A stretch of DNA of 64,000 nt from Dryococelus australis (GCA_029891345.1 CM056993.1:273018900-273082899); one strand, 5' to 3'. Counted from the first letter of the stretch, positions 24,734-37,215 are shown. Numbers and translations are program-made. Notes: a model not told the origin generated them from the sequence alone.

Positions 24734-25204
24734 ATGGCTAAAATATTTGGCTCTACAGATGTAAACGAGGTTCTGCAAGTAGAATACAGGAGAGTGTTCT
24801 TTAAACCACACGACAGTAGATTAAAAGTTCATATCTGCAACAATATAGAACACTGGTGCTACACTTTCGACAACAGTCTCGGAATTTGGGTTTTGTGAAG
24901 GAATAGCATGCAATGATTGTGCTGTGAGATATCTTCGCCCCAACTGTGACCTACCAACAACATTAGAAGATTTGATGATTGCTTGCTTAGTGAGGAGTTA
25001 GAAGAGGTGCGAGTAAATGGAGTAATCGCCTACCAACTCACCAGACCTCACCTGGGAATCATCGTTCGCTGGAAGGAGACCTGCGACAGGGACACCCACA
25101 ACATTTTTCGAACATGGAGAATTAGTTTTTCCCATCCATGTGTAATTTATATGCATGTGAATTGGCTTGTGCAGTATAATGTTCCCAATGAAATGCATGT
25201 ATGA

Positions 25205-25795
25205 GTTTTCTACTAAAGCTTTGTATTCTGTAACTTATAGTTTATTATATTCACATTATGTTGTTAACAAAATATGTGAGTTAGACAATCATTTCAAATA
25301 TATCTATTTCTCTCAATCTTTGACACCACGTAGTGAACAAACTAGTTATGATTCCACTTTAACTAACTGCAACAGTTCTGAATGGCTTGTAAACCAGTAC
25401 AGACTGCACAGAGTAGATCGTAAGCGCAAGGTTAAGGTCGAATGCATTATAATGTCATATTGTAAGGAAGAAAAATATTTGAAACATCTTGTTTATAATA
25501 CTGTCACTGTATCAGTATTTCGAATAATATTATAATAATCTTCATACTTTATATCATTATAGCAAAAACAAGTTTGGTTACACATCTCATACTGGGTGTG
25601 ATTAATCAAAATATTATGTGCATATAGCAATAAAATTATCAAAAATTAAATTTAGCCCTAAAACACATTTCAACTTGCAAATTTTGAGAAGAAATGAATT
25701 TATCAATATACATACATTGTTCCTTCCTAAATATTCTCAGTTGAGTGTTGGATCTCATAGTAGTAACATGATGCATTTTCATCCTGCAAGTCATT
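25205..25795. other. unassigned part of the fossil element
   Basis: AT-rich. An open stretch across 25167-25535 shows no recognisable motif. Confidence 0.3.
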
Positions 25796-25797
25796 AC

Positions 25798-26088
25798 TAG
25801 GGGCACACGAATTATACGAAAACATTTCATGACCTGTTGTATTTCAAAACACTTTTGCTCAGATCACTTTTGTGATTGGGTTTTCTAGTTGTTATGTATG
25901 TTAAATGTCTGTCCCCGAATCAGAGACGTACAGTAACGGGGTAACTTAATTATTATTGGCCAGTCAACTAAGAAATTGTTTCTCACAGACACACACTGCC
26001 AATAAGCAAAAGGAAACTGCTGGCATGCTTGTAGGGTATTGAAATTTAGCATGAGCAGAAATATTTTCGCGATATTCATGTATCCCTA
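25798..26088 (+). mobile_element. hAT-type MITE inserted in the Polinton-like fossil
   Basis: Starts taggggcacacgaattatac and ends ttcatgtatccctA. Flanking octamers gtcattac (25790-25797) and atcattgc (26089-26096) agree at 6 of 8. Contains gaatcagagacgtacagt, as in the 12.9-kb copy. It arrived after the host element. Confidence 0.75.
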
Positions 26089-26099
26089 ATCATTGCATC

Positions 26100-27580
26100 A
26101 GTGTCAAACAAGTAAATTCGAATATAACTTAAACCCTTTGATGTAACAGCCTTTTTCCCGAATTTACAGAGATTTTGATTGAATTTTTTCATTTTAAAGT
26201 AATTTATTTCCTCTAGGAGATGAAAAGAGCCACGAACTCATTCAATGCAGTGCCAACAAGAAATTTGCTGTGTTTTATATGACTGCAACCACACCTATTT
26301 CATCTTGTATTGAAGATATACACTCACATTATGTTGAATAATTTCATAACTTCGTTGAAAGCTTTGCTTTACATGCCCCTGCTTGTAAAGACATTTGTGT
26401 ACAAACAGACTGGTTAAAACCAGGTCATTAGAAATGCTCCCTCCTTGAAAGCAGAGTTTAAGAAGGGGATCTGGAACCAATATAAAAAGAATGTATGAAA
26501 ACTTTGTTCACAGAAGTTGCTAAGAGTTTATAAAAATATTTGTTTTTAAAGAAAAATGTTGTATATATTTTGAATTAACTTGTCTTGATAGTGTTCAATG
26601 TCTTGTGTTACCTTGTAGTTGTTTTGAAGGAAGGTATACTTGATAGTACTGTACATACATTTTTGGATCTACCTGTATTTTTGAAATAATTGGGTAATTT
26701 GTATGTTTTCCAAAGAAAAATATTATCTCGAGAGAGAGAGTATGAGAGAAAGGTAATTAAATTGTCTCAACATAGAGAGCGATTCTTAAATTTTCTAAAA
26801 GTATGTTGCATTAACACAAAATAGTGGTGTATAGAAAAAAATCAGAGGAAAAATAAATCAGATAACAAACAAACTATTAGTTCACCAAAATAGTTTGAAA
26901 CTAAAGATATATTTGAGCTTTCCTCCTGACAAAAAGATGTATGCTGAAAAACCTGAGTAATAATATTTTACATATCACTATAAATACATAAAATAAGTTG
27001 TTAAATTTTGCCAGCCTCCGTAGAGTAATCAGTTTACACAAGGAGGCTCTGGTTCTAATACCGGATAAGGCATGATTGATAATACTTAGTTTTTGAGTTC
27101 GAGTCCCGGCTGGGTCATGTATGATGCAATATAGTGCCTGAATTGGAATCTCGGCTAGGTAATGTTTGATAATAGTTAGTTTATAATCATAAAAGTAATA
27201 ATGGATGAATCACGTAATTCAAATGTATACGATAGCTTGATAATCGTTTGTACATGAGAGGATGTAAACATAGTAGTAAATTCAGGTTACAAACACCTCG
27301 TATTGGGAAAAGTTCGAATTGCAATTACAATTGTTCATGTTCAAAATTTTTAAATAAGGACATAATTAAAATCTAATGGCTTAAAACCAGGCAAATAAAT
27401 CTAGTCTATGTTGAATTGTAACATATACACACTTAATCTAAAAAATTGCATTAAATCATTTTGAATATGTTAAGTTAGCTTAAAAATAGTTTTAAATGTT
27501 TCAAATACATAATATGTAAATTTAATACATTTTTAGAGCGAATGATGAAATATCAATTTTTCCGACAAGGGAGAGAGGTG
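26100..27580. other. AT-rich, no gene seen
   Basis: Includes two short tRNA-like fragments near 27010-27150 (ggttctaataccgg, gttcgagtcccggctggg), likely SINE or tRNA debris. Nothing else recognised. Confidence 0.4.
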
Positions 27581-27583
27581 GGC

Positions 27584-27978
27584 TATAAATAGGACCCCGC
27601 CCACCCCCACCTCGTAATTTGCTGCTTTCACTTCATGAGGTCAACACTTCCTACCATCTCGCGCTCGGACACCCTATGAACCAACCCGGATTCTAGGAAC
27701 TGCAGGCCTAACCGTGATTATTCAAGGACACCAGTTGCCCATCCAATAGCCACTACCTCTGCTGGGACCTGACAAGACGAGGTTTTGTGGTGAAGAAACC
27801 CCTCACTTCTGACCTTCAGCTTTGTTTCCAATTCACCACTAGCTTGGGAATTCGCCGGCTTGCTGGAGCAGACACACCGGATTTTCGCCTGCCTTCCTGA
27901 GTGGGCTAGCGCTCAACCAGACTGACATTGGGTTTACGTCTCGTTCGAAGTCTACCAGCTACTAGAGTTAAAGTAAGT
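27584..27978 (+). promoter_or_regulatory. TATA promoter with exon-like stretch and splice donor
   Basis: TATAAATAG at 27584-27592 in a GC-rich context is followed by about 370 bp of markedly GC-richer, non-coding sequence and ends at a strong donor AAAGTAAGT (GTAAGT at 27973-27978). Then AT-rich intron-like sequence begins abruptly. It could be a 5' leader exon of a long transcript running toward the polymerase at 30.4 kb. Confidence 0.45.
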
Positions 27979-28139
27979 GGATAATAAAAAAAAAATCGGG
28001 CTTTTTTATTCTTTTGCGGTATTTTGTGAAAACTTTTCGTAAAATTTATTAAAAATTATTTTATTTTGACCGTGTTTTCTGAAATATTTTAGTAACTTTC
28101 TTATCATTTTTATAGTGTTTATATGATTTAATTAAACTT

Positions 28140-28445
28140 TTAGCAAATCGTTACAACTATTAACAAACTTTATTAAATTTTAGAAACTTTTAAACAAGTT
28201 TTTAGAATTTGAATGAATTTTGTTAAACTTTTATTAAATTGTTACATATATTAATGATTCGTTTACAACTTGAATAAACTATTCTGTAAATCGTTAAATA
28301 TTTTAAACAAATATTTAGAATTTGAATGAATTTAGTTAAACTTTTAGTAAATTGTTAAACATTTTAATGAATCATTTGCAACTTGAATGAACTTTTCTAA
28401 AAATAGTCAAAACTTTTTAACAAGTCTTTAGAATATGAATGAAAA
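28140..28445. repeat. 113-bp tandem repeat
   Basis: tttagaatttgaatgaattt recurs at 28201 and 28314 and, worn, at 28427, exactly 113 bp apart. Companion blocks acttttagtaaattgttaaa and caacttgaatgaacttt keep the same period. A partial unit precedes it. Confidence 0.8.
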
Positions 28446-28644
28446 ATACATACAATTTATTCTGAGTGTGATATATTTTTTTAGAAATTTTTAAAGTGTA
28501 ATTAGCTTGTTTGTAAGTGTTAATTATTGATAAGGCGAAAGGGTGCTTGAGGTGACGTGGCCCCTCCTCGCTGTGTAATTTGTTTGTTATTGTTGGTAAT
28601 GATTATATATATATGTGTGTGTTTTTTTATATGTGTGTGAGTGT

Positions 28645-29148
28645 GTGCACGGGAAAAGTATTTTCAATGAATTTAAGGTGGGTTGTTGACGTGTATTTGA
28701 GAGGAAATTTAATAGAGTTTTGAAGGAGATACTGAATGACTGCCATTATATCGCACTATGGGCAGCAGGCCGAGACAATATCTCTAATTCAAGCCTTCTC
28801 TACACTGTTACATATTTCTAAATATATGTTAATACCATCTAGAATAAAATATAAAGTATTCTGAGAAAAATTAGTAAGTGGATGACTGCTAGTGTGAGTG
28901 CAGGGGAAGTGTGTTTTCAATCAATTTTAGGTGGGTTGTTGATGCGTATTTGAGAGGAAATTTAATAGAGTTTTGAAGGAGATACTGAATGACTGCTATA
29001 GTATCACTCTATGGAATAGCAGACCGAGACAATATCTGGAATTCAGGCCTTTTCTACACTGTTAAACACTTGTACATAAATGTTAATACCATCTAGAATA
29101 AAATACACAGTACTCTGAGAAATATTAGCATGTGGATGACTGCTAGTG

Positions 29149-29150
<2 letters not shown>
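28645..29150. repeat. tandem duplication, unit about 253 bp
   Basis: The block gtgggttgttgacgtgtatt ... gaggaaatttaatagagttt ... ccatctagaataaaata ... gtggatgactgctagtgtg occurs twice in direct order, with roughly nine in ten bases alike by eye. It ends in a GA microsatellite. Confidence 0.9.

Positions 29151-29152
<2 letters not shown>

Positions 29153-29226
<74 letters not shown>
29153..29226. repeat. GA microsatellite
   Basis: About 74 bp of GA repeats with one interruption. Confidence 0.95.
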
Positions 29227-29228
<2 letters not shown>

Positions 29229-29229
29229 G

Positions 29230-30425
29230 TAGATTTCAAATAAAATATAAGTAAATTTTATTTTTAAAATGTTTAGTTTTAAGAGTGTTTGTTTAGTTAC
29301 TTTAATTAAGATCTATTGTGTTACTCCCTCGTTAAAATGTTTGGATGAAAATCTTAATTCGACAAAGTAAATAATTTTCATAGTGTACCCTAGAATGTAT
29401 TTTGACAGTGTAAAGTATTCTTAGTGTAAAATTCATAATTTTTTTTGGTGTAAACGATTTTAATGTTGTATACTACTTTCAATGTGCGATATTCAATGTT
29501 TTCAAGAAAGGGGATTTAAGTTGGAAAGTTTTTAAACTGAGATTAAACTGCAATAGTTTAAATTTCAATATTCCAAAAGCAGTCAGCTTGCTTTAAAATT
29601 TAAAACTTGTGAAAAAACAGGCGAGGCAAGGCAGGTCCCAGGCTACGGTGATTTGTAGTGTGTACAGAGCTGTGGGGATGGCAATTCACGCCGCAGAGAG
29701 AAGTTGTTGGATAGGCAGGTCAGAGGGGAAGTGCCCAGTCTCCCTCCCGCTGGCATGCAGGCGCACCCATAGGATTTATGCACCCCCAGGCTCTGCATGA
29801 TAGCAATGGGAATGGGAGTTTGTCAGGCGGGGCGGGAAAGGGGAGTGTCCTGAATGGTGGCACACGGTGTGGACAGCAACAGTTTACTGAACCGTTTTCT
29901 CCTTCATGCTGCCAAACTCCCAGCCCGCACTGTCTTTTACGCTGCTCCAGCTATTCGCCAATCACCCTCATCAGATCTTGAGACCTTCGTTTCGCTCGCT
30001 CCCCATGCACTCAATTCTTGGCTATCCCCACCTGGCTTTGTACACGAGGTTTTAGAATGACTCATCACCATATCTTTAGTAATAAAACACTTCGTTGTAG
30101 TCGACTGTCTTTCCCAAATAAACCCACAGTTCCTTAAATAAAATTATATTACACAATACAGTTTTTATGTTACTATTAATTTCAACTATGATGTGATGAG
30201 AGAATAAATTGGTCTTATTTCTCTATGTTTTCAGAATGACAAGGCACTCAATTTGCATACCAAATGATGAAATGAGTAATACAACTACCATCAACCAACA
30301 TGTTCCATATGCTTGTAGCATTTTGTTAGTCTGTTCATACTATCCAAGTTTATCTAACTATTTTGAGTGAGTGGGTGCTGATTGTATGTACCAATTAGTT
30401 GATAAATTAGTTGAACTTACAAAGT
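29230..30425. other. spacer before the polymerase fossil
   Basis: AT-rich until 29600, then a GC-richer patch (29600-30060) with short overlapping open frames and no recognised family. Confidence 0.35.
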
Positions 30426-30429
30426 GGGT

Positions 30430-32620
30430 AACAGGAATCTACAGCATAATTGTTCCGATGAAGCCAAAACCCCTGCTGATGAAGCTAGGTTGGCGACTCA
30501 AACATGTTGTCACATTTGCAAAGAAATCCTCGGCACAGATTATATTGTGATCGATCATGTCCATCTGACTGGCGAAATCAGAGGTTGCGCAAATAATATG
30601 TGCAACTTAAATTTCAGACTACCTAAAAGATAATGTGTCTCTCTTTTTATAACGTACAGAATTATGATGCTCACGTTCTTATAAATCTCTTGGCTGAACA
30701 GCACATACGACAACCCGTCGGAACCATGTTAATCGAAAACCATTGTAAAATTCACGTGATTGTAATTACCCTTGAAAAATACAAAATATTGGGAAACAAA
30801 TTCTTAATGGAATTGTATTTAATGGAAATTCCAATTCACGAGCGCCTCTCTGGAAACTTTGGCAGTTAATTTATTACCTGCCCAATTGAGTATCACCCGC
30901 TCGATGTTTCCAGACAACACCCAATTCGAATTGGCAAAACAGATGGGAGTTTTTTTTTAAGACTTTGTTAAGTCGCCAGACAGTCTGATGTGCAAATCAC
31001 TCCCACCAAAGGATGGATTTCAAAATGTGCGGTGATGATTACACTCACACCCAAGCCACCTGGGATGTGTTCAACTGCATAAACTTGCTGCAGTATTCCA
31101 TTCACTGCTTATGTGTTGACACTTGTTTGCTGGCTGATGTTTTTGAGAATTTCAAGACTGTATGTTTGGCTCATTATTTTCTTGACCCCGCCATGTACAT
31201 CACAGCTCCGTATATTTCATGGGACGCTTTATTGTCAATGACAAATACGCGGCTAGAGCTGTTGACTGATCCTGACATGTATCTTTTTGTAGAACATGGG
31301 TTTGGTGCAGCATTATCCAGGTTTCAAAGGAATTACAGAAGCCCCATTATTACGTGGATGAGGACTATGACCCCAGTATGGCATCGAAATATATATATGT
31401 TATTTCGACATCAACAGGCTGTATAGTCATACGATGCAATCCCAGCTTCTGATTGGCAATTTTGAGTGGATTGAGGCTGACATGTTTTCAACATGGGTTT
31501 TTCAAACACGCTGAATGATGGTGACACTTGTTTTTTCATTGTAGATGATCTGTCTTTTCCGGAGGATTGTCATAATACACTATCTGACCTGCCTCTAGCC
31601 CCAGAAAATGGTGTACACCCGAACTGCTCGCATGAGAAACATCTTTTAACACTCATGCCGTGAAAGAAATATGTTATACACAGGGAAACTCTGAGGTAGT
31701 ACTTGATGTATGGAGCCACACTTGACTCTGTTCATCGCGTTTTGCACTTTGAACAGAAGGCTTGGATGGCTCTGTAGATCGAGTTTTACTTTAATAAACG
31801 TGCCCAGGCTGCGAACGCATTCGAAAAATCGGTTTTCTAATTAATAAATAATTTGGTTTATGGAAAAACATGAATGTCTGCCAGGAAAGGTATGTAAGAA
31901 TCCTTTCGAGGTACGACACCATCTACAGGGATGCAGAGCTGACAGGACGTCCAACATTCCAGGCAAGGCAGATTATTGTTGAAAACTTGGCTCTTTTCGA
32001 GATGTCAAAAGAGTAAGTTGCATTCAACAAACCTTTGTACACTGGTATTGTCAGTCTTGATCCATCAAAATTAACCCTCTGCGAGTTCCATTATTAGTAC
32101 ATGCGTACAAAATTTCTTCCACCAGCCCTACACTTCCACTATTGTGATACCGATTCCTTGGTATATTCTGTCGCTTGTGTGGACATCTATAAAGTAATTA
32201 CCCAAGATTTAAAGGCGCGGTTTGAGACATCTAACTATGTGCTCGATAACCCGCAAGGATTTCCTCATGAAAACATAGGCCATACCGAGGTGAAGAAAGA
32301 TGAATGTGTTGGGTGCATCATCACACAATTTGTGGGTTTACATCCCAAGCTTTATGCATATGTTGTTGAGAATGAACAATGTATACATGAGGCAAAGGGT
32401 GTAAAACCTAATGTGTTACAGTCACTCAGGTACAAGGATTAACGAGAATGCCTCGAAAATTGCAGAAGGGTTTTGGGGACCCATTATCAGTTCCATTCAC
32501 GTACTCATCAAGTCTATACCAATCACGTAACCAAGGTAGTGTTGTAAGGTATGAATGACAGGTAGTACATTGAGGCAGATGGAATATCAACCTTACCTTG
32601 GGGGCACTACAGAATACCAA
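30430..32620 (+). pseudogene. protein-primed type-B DNA polymerase fossil (Polinton-like)
   Basis: Parts in order: a zinc/HNH-like block CHICKEILG ... DHVHLTGEIRG ... CNLNFRLP (30500-30630) typical of pPolB; FYNVQNYDAH; the exonuclease-to-palm linker VDTCLLADVFENFKTVC ... LDPAMYITAP ... WDALL ... LELLTD (31110-31290); a LPLAPE block near 31590; the palm motif YCDTDS with its two aspartates near 32135-32150; and a KAKGVK-type block (EAKGVKPNVL) near 32390. The strand and order match Polinton polymerases. The fossil covers most of the family length, is broken, and shows several breaks by eye. It replicates linear DNA from a protein primer in living relatives. Confidence 0.85.
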
Positions 32621-32629
32621 GAATTTTTT

Positions 32630-34220
32630 TTATATTTTCCTCCCTACAATAGTTTCAACACCACACTAAATGCAGCCCACCTATGATGCCACAACTGCCA
32701 CCACCACCAGCACCAGCACCACATGCACCTTCTGTTCTACAACCATCATCACAGCTATCTACAGCTGCCCACAACTTCTAGAGATTTCTACAACTTTTTG
32801 CAACATATCTTCCATCAGAATTCAATGCTGTTGTTACCTGTTTGCCTATCTTTAAGGCATGGCTACACTATAATATCAAGAATACACTTGTCTTCGATAC
32901 ATTTTACACAATAAGAAGAAGAACATCACATTGTGACAAATCATCTACTGGAAACTGCATGTGTTTGAGTGTATGTTACACCCTGTCGTCGGCGTGTGTG
33001 AGTGATTGGAAACTATCATGGATGTGACAAATAAACTCCCCTCTGCACATGTCAACGAACACATCACCCGAATGTGTCTTTACTGCAAATAGATAAGGAA
33101 ATGACGTCAACCACAACAATGTATTATATTTGGATATATTTTGTTAATCCATTTTACTTCTGTGTAAGACAATTTTGTAATGTTGTAACAGTAGTAGTAA
33201 TAGTAATAGTAGTAGTAGTAGTAGGTAGATGTACATAACTTTGATGAAATGTTTGATAGTTAAAACCATAAAATGCCAGTGATAAAATGTCATTGATAAG
33301 ATGCCTTCTTTTTGTTAAAATGTCTTATTGTTGTTAAAAATGTTTGGTAATTAAGTTTGTAACATGATTCTTGTGGTTTTCCTTATCTGTTTATGTTTGT
33401 TTCAAATATGACTACATTTTTTGTATAAAATTGGTAAAACATAGTGAGACTGAAAAATTCTTCTGTATTTTTTTTGTACGAGCATTGCAAATATTTTAGC
33501 TCTTAAGGATATTTTTTTTTTTGAAAAATTAATTTTGAATAAAATTTTTTTTGATAAAATTGAATTCTGTGACTTGTTATTTATTAGCTTGAAAATTCCT
33601 CATGCGATTACATATTTTTATGTGAATGATTGGAGATTGGATGTGTCTGAATACGAAGTACTTGTATATGACTGGATATTAAATGAAACATATTATTGAA
33701 ATGAGTAGGTGATGCTAAGTTAGTTTGAATTTAAGTTCAAGTTATTTGTTTGCTCAGTTTCAAGGAAGAAAAATGCATGTTCGTTGATTCCAATTTGATG
33801 AAAAAAAAACTAATATTCCAAATAAAAATTAATAAAACAACACTCTGAAGGGGAAACTTGAAAAAAAATGTTGAAGAGAAATGAACACTCAGAATGAATG
33901 AATTTGAAAGTAGAGGGAACAGACTATTATCTCGAGTACACTTTGTGGGGCCACTGGTCAAGTTCAAGAACCCTAGGGAATTTAACAAAACCAAGTGTCA
34001 AGTCACACAAATAACTTTTCAAGGGGCAGGTAGAAAGACCTCTTATAGGCACCACAGTGTTTCCCCCTGCCCTACAACTCAACAGCTAGGAGAATTCAAC
34101 GAACTTGGAAATAAAAATATTTTTCTCACAGCAACAAGATTACAGTTGCTGCAGCATACTTTATACAAACTCAAAAAACATATTTGGAAACTTCTTAAAA
34201 AATAAACTTCAACTCTATCA
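32630..34220. other. right spacer of the Polinton-like fossil
   Basis: Holds a low-complexity Pro/Ala-coding patch (32690-32760), a short GTA microsatellite (33190-33225) and AT-rich sequence. The open stretch 33894-34205 is not recognised. Confidence 0.4.
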
Positions 34221-34221
34221 C

Positions 34222-35054
34222 TAAAAGTGAATTATTTTTACAATAGCGAAACTGTCGTTAAAAAATATCATTTCGTTTTCAGTTGTAGGATGAATACAGA
34301 GTTTTTCTCTTAAATTTTAACTCAGCCACGTTCGACATATATAATCGCTCTCGACATAAGCTCGCTTCAGCCTCCGAGGCGGACCGATGTGTTAAAAAAT
34401 ACTTAAGGTATGTGTACAAATTAGAGGGAGACATACTGTACTGTGTCTGTGTAAAATTCAAAATGCTAGTTTGGAAATTTTTATTTGTCCATGCTAACTG
34501 GAAGTGCTAAATCGTTGTCTGTGTGTTTCGCTGTTTAAATTGCACATCGTTAATGCTACGTTGGTAGCGATACCTTTTTATTTCTAGATATAATTCAGGA
34601 TATGTATGAGTAGTGTGTAAATACTTTAGTCAGTGGTATTCAGAGTTTTTCTTGTAAATTCCAACTCAGTTGCCTATCAGCCTCCAACCACGCTCCATGT
34701 ATGTAGTCAGGCTCTCAACTTAAGCTCGCTTCATTCTTTCACCAGCCACCAAAGCAAACATATGTGTTTTGGGGGAGCTCCATGTGCGATTTCATTATGT
34801 GTTTAGTCATTTTTGTGTACTTGTGATCATTAGCTGTTTTGAATTTTCATTAAAAATTCCGAATTTTTCACATGAGTTATAATCAAACGTTGGGTATGTT
34901 TTCTCTCAACACAGTCTATTAGTTGACGTAAGTCCTATATCCAAGTCTTTCAAATTTGCCTATCTACCACCACCATCTACAGCAATATCACAACCAAACA
35001 AAAAAATACACTTAGGGCACTCTTGTAAAAAATTTACCACACACACACATATAT

Positions 35055-35117
<63 letters not shown>

Positions 35118-35170
35118 CACACACACACACACACACACTGTCCCCAACACTCCACACCTCAGTAGAGTGC
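34222..35170 (-). repeat. right long terminal inverted repeat
   Basis: Reverse complement of the left repeat. The outermost shared block is ccaacactccacacctca (35143-35160), opposite tgaggtgtggaatgttgg on the left. It carries its own CA/TA microsatellite at 35041-35137. Confidence 0.85.
35041..35137. repeat. TA and CA microsatellite in the right inverted repeat
   Basis: A TA run followed by CA repeats. The left repeat has only about 20 bp of TA here (19635-19650). Confidence 0.9.
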
Positions 35171-35174
35171 AACA

Positions 35175-35555
35175 AACACAAACAAAGATCCATCTAAAAA
35201 TCAACCCTTTCAATATATTTAACCCTTTCAATCAATTAAACCCTTTCCATTTTATTAACCATTTTCATTTTTGATGAACCCTTTCAATCAATTTGACTAA
35301 ACCTTTCAATAAATTTAACCCTTTGATAACAAAAAATGCGACATCCCCTTTGTTTTAGAATGAACACGTCCCTATTACTATTATAATTTCCTACTTGTTT
35401 TACAATAACAATAAATAACATTTTCTTGACTGAATATCTCACATTAAATAAGTAATTATTGCTATTTATTAATTTAGCATATTCAATAATCAGTAAATTA
35501 CATAAATCAATAAGCAGTTAAATATCTAAAATCATTTCCTATAAACAGTGTGTAA
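35175..35555. other. flank with short aaccctttcaat repeats
   Basis: The unit aaccctttcaat recurs several times between 35200 and 35330 (for example 35203, 35221 and 35279). Confidence 0.6.
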
Positions 35556-35559
35556 AAAC

Positions 35560-36180
35560 CTATTATTTACTTTATAAGCTATATATCCATAATTGACGGT
35601 CTCAATATTTACAATAAAATTCGTATCACATCTCAATATTCACAATAAAATCCGTATCACTAGGTCATACATTCCCACCTCAGTTTAGTCCAAATCCCAC
35701 CAGTCCGCAATGTTCTAGAGTTCTCTGAACGCCCCCATGCACAGTAGACTTAACTCGATGGGCTTCACGCCCTCCCGTCCATTCACGCCACAAACACCTC
35801 GCCCGCCGTCATCTCGCAAACCCTCGTCGTCGTCCGTCCCTCACCGCACTCGACTTCGCATGGTTACAGCACTCAGCAAACGACCTGCCGACAGACTGCC
35901 GACCCTCGGGCAGCTCGATATTTATAGCGTCGTAGGCCATCGCCCGGAAATTTCCCTAAATGTTGCGTTGCGCCGAGGGTCCTAGTTCCCAGAATATTCT
36001 CGCGCATCCTCCCAAGTCGTCGGCTCCTCCAGGAGAAGAGAAGAGGGGCTGTGACGCCAGCCAGGTCAGCTGTCAATCATTCCCGGCCACCCGGTGACGG
36101 GACCGCGAGCGGGTCTGCCTGGTTATGTGAGGGTCGAAGTGGATAACTCCCCCCCCCCCCGCCCTACCCAACCAAAATTG
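35560..36180 (+). repeat. CpG-rich dispersed repeat with heat-shock-like motif, copy A
   Basis: Matches 47850-48850 through caatatttacaataaa, aatgttctagag, ccgccgtcatctcgcaa and gctgtcaatcattccc. The stretch atgttctagagttctctgaa (35711-35730) resembles a heat-shock element. A TATA-like atttatagcg lies near 35930. It looks like a mobile promoter or leader; family not assigned. Confidence 0.55.
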
Positions 36181-36184
36181 GCTC

Positions 36185-36950
36185 AGAGCCGGGTCCACGC
36201 ATAGTACCCGAGTCTCTTGCGTCAGGCGGCGCGCAACAATATTTTATGTGAATCACCAATAGACAAAATATACTCTTAAGTGAATTGCAGCTAGGGGAAA
36301 TGCGAACGTTTCATGAAAGGGCAATTTTTAGACAGAACGCCGTTTATTCAGACTTGTCCTTGTTCTCATTCTGTTAACCAGCATACCCGCAGAGGGTTTC
36401 TGAAATCTGCACTTATCAGCATCTAACATTGCTAGCACAGGGCTTTTATTCATAACTGTAGTAGGGCCTGAGTGTATTATTCTTGTCTCGTTGAAAAATT
36501 ATGTTAGTAATATGAGGACTGCAATTTGCTGAGAAACCATAGAAAACATAATTATTTGTAAAACATAAAATTAAATTAATGATAAAGTCTTAGTACAAAT
36601 GTCTTCATCAGAAAAAAAGAGTTGTTCGGGGTTATTACAAATCTTTCACTTAACGTATCGCCTAGCCCTGCTTGCGAAATTCCCTTTCTTCATTCTCTCA
36701 TTACCCGGGGTAAAACCTGCAGACTGGGTTAACGTTTTCTGATAATCGCCAAACGTACGTAGACTATTTCATCCGCACAAAGTGGCGCAGTAACAGATAT
36801 GGTTAAGCTTTTCTTTTAGCTGCATGCGTTTTTCATTTGATTTAAATATTTTTGTATCATTCCAATAGGGGAGGTTTTACGATGTCGCATAACGAAGCTT
36901 ATGTACTGTTTTATATACGTAATATATTTTTTATATGTCAAAGCGTTTAG
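36185..36950. other. no feature recognised
   Basis: AT-rich with short chance open frames. Confidence 0.4.
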
Positions 36951-36951
36951 G

Positions 36952-37215
36952 GGTCGCAGTAGCGTAGCGGCTAGTGTGCTCGCCTCCCACACAGTCGAAA
37001 GGGGCTCCATTTCCAGTGGATTTTCTATGGAATCTCCCATTTCACCCGCCCTTGAAATCCGGCGTTGCTCCATACTCACATCGTTTAACCTCATCGGTTC
37101 TCAAGACCTCGATGTTAAGGGTTCCGCCTGTCTGCATAGTTTTTCTCCTTTTTTGGCCGAAAAGCGCGGGAGCTATAAGGGTTACACTGCCACGCGCATC
37201 ATATTATTGATAAAG
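36952..37215 (+). mobile_element. tRNA-derived SINE, copy 2
   Basis: tRNA-like A-box region gtagcggctagtgtgctcgc, body ending ctcatcggttctcaagacct and cgatgttaaggg. The tail runs into an inverted copy of the GTGTCGCCC box (37155-37200). The B box is decayed. Confidence 0.7.

Larger units (their letters stand above)
23646..25200 (+). pseudogene. three tandem fossil copies of an unidentified two-module gene
   Basis: Three related units start at ATGs near 23646, 24214 and 24734 (568 and 520 bp apart). Each opens with a (K/R)VWF-type strand (GYKKVWFQ, GYRRVWFR, EYRRVFFK), followed by CNGDEHW, CKGDEH or CNNIEHW. Each then has a second, similar half ending in CNNKEH, CNNKQH or CDRDTH and, in the first two, a CxMW(D/N)CxVW block. 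So every unit is itself an internal duplication with a CX4H signature. No signal peptide or membrane segment is obvious. Not recognised; the copies are broken, and the array is part of the Polinton-like fossil. Confidence 0.6.

Noticed and set aside
27010-27150. Two tRNA-like pieces
   Set aside because: B-box-like only; stems do not pair. Likely SINE debris.
28645-29150. CRISPR-like array
   Set aside because: Only two long direct copies, eukaryotic context; a plain tandem duplication.
21000-34220. Retroviral-type integrase, packaging ATPase or capsid genes of a canonical Polinton
   Set aside because: Looked for on both strands and not recognised, so not reported.
34960-35231. Cys/Val-rich small frames
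   Set aside because: Translations of the CA/TA tract in the right inverted repeat.
35560-36180. LTR of a retroelement
   Set aside because: Promoter-like, but no TG...CA ends, primer site or duplication found.
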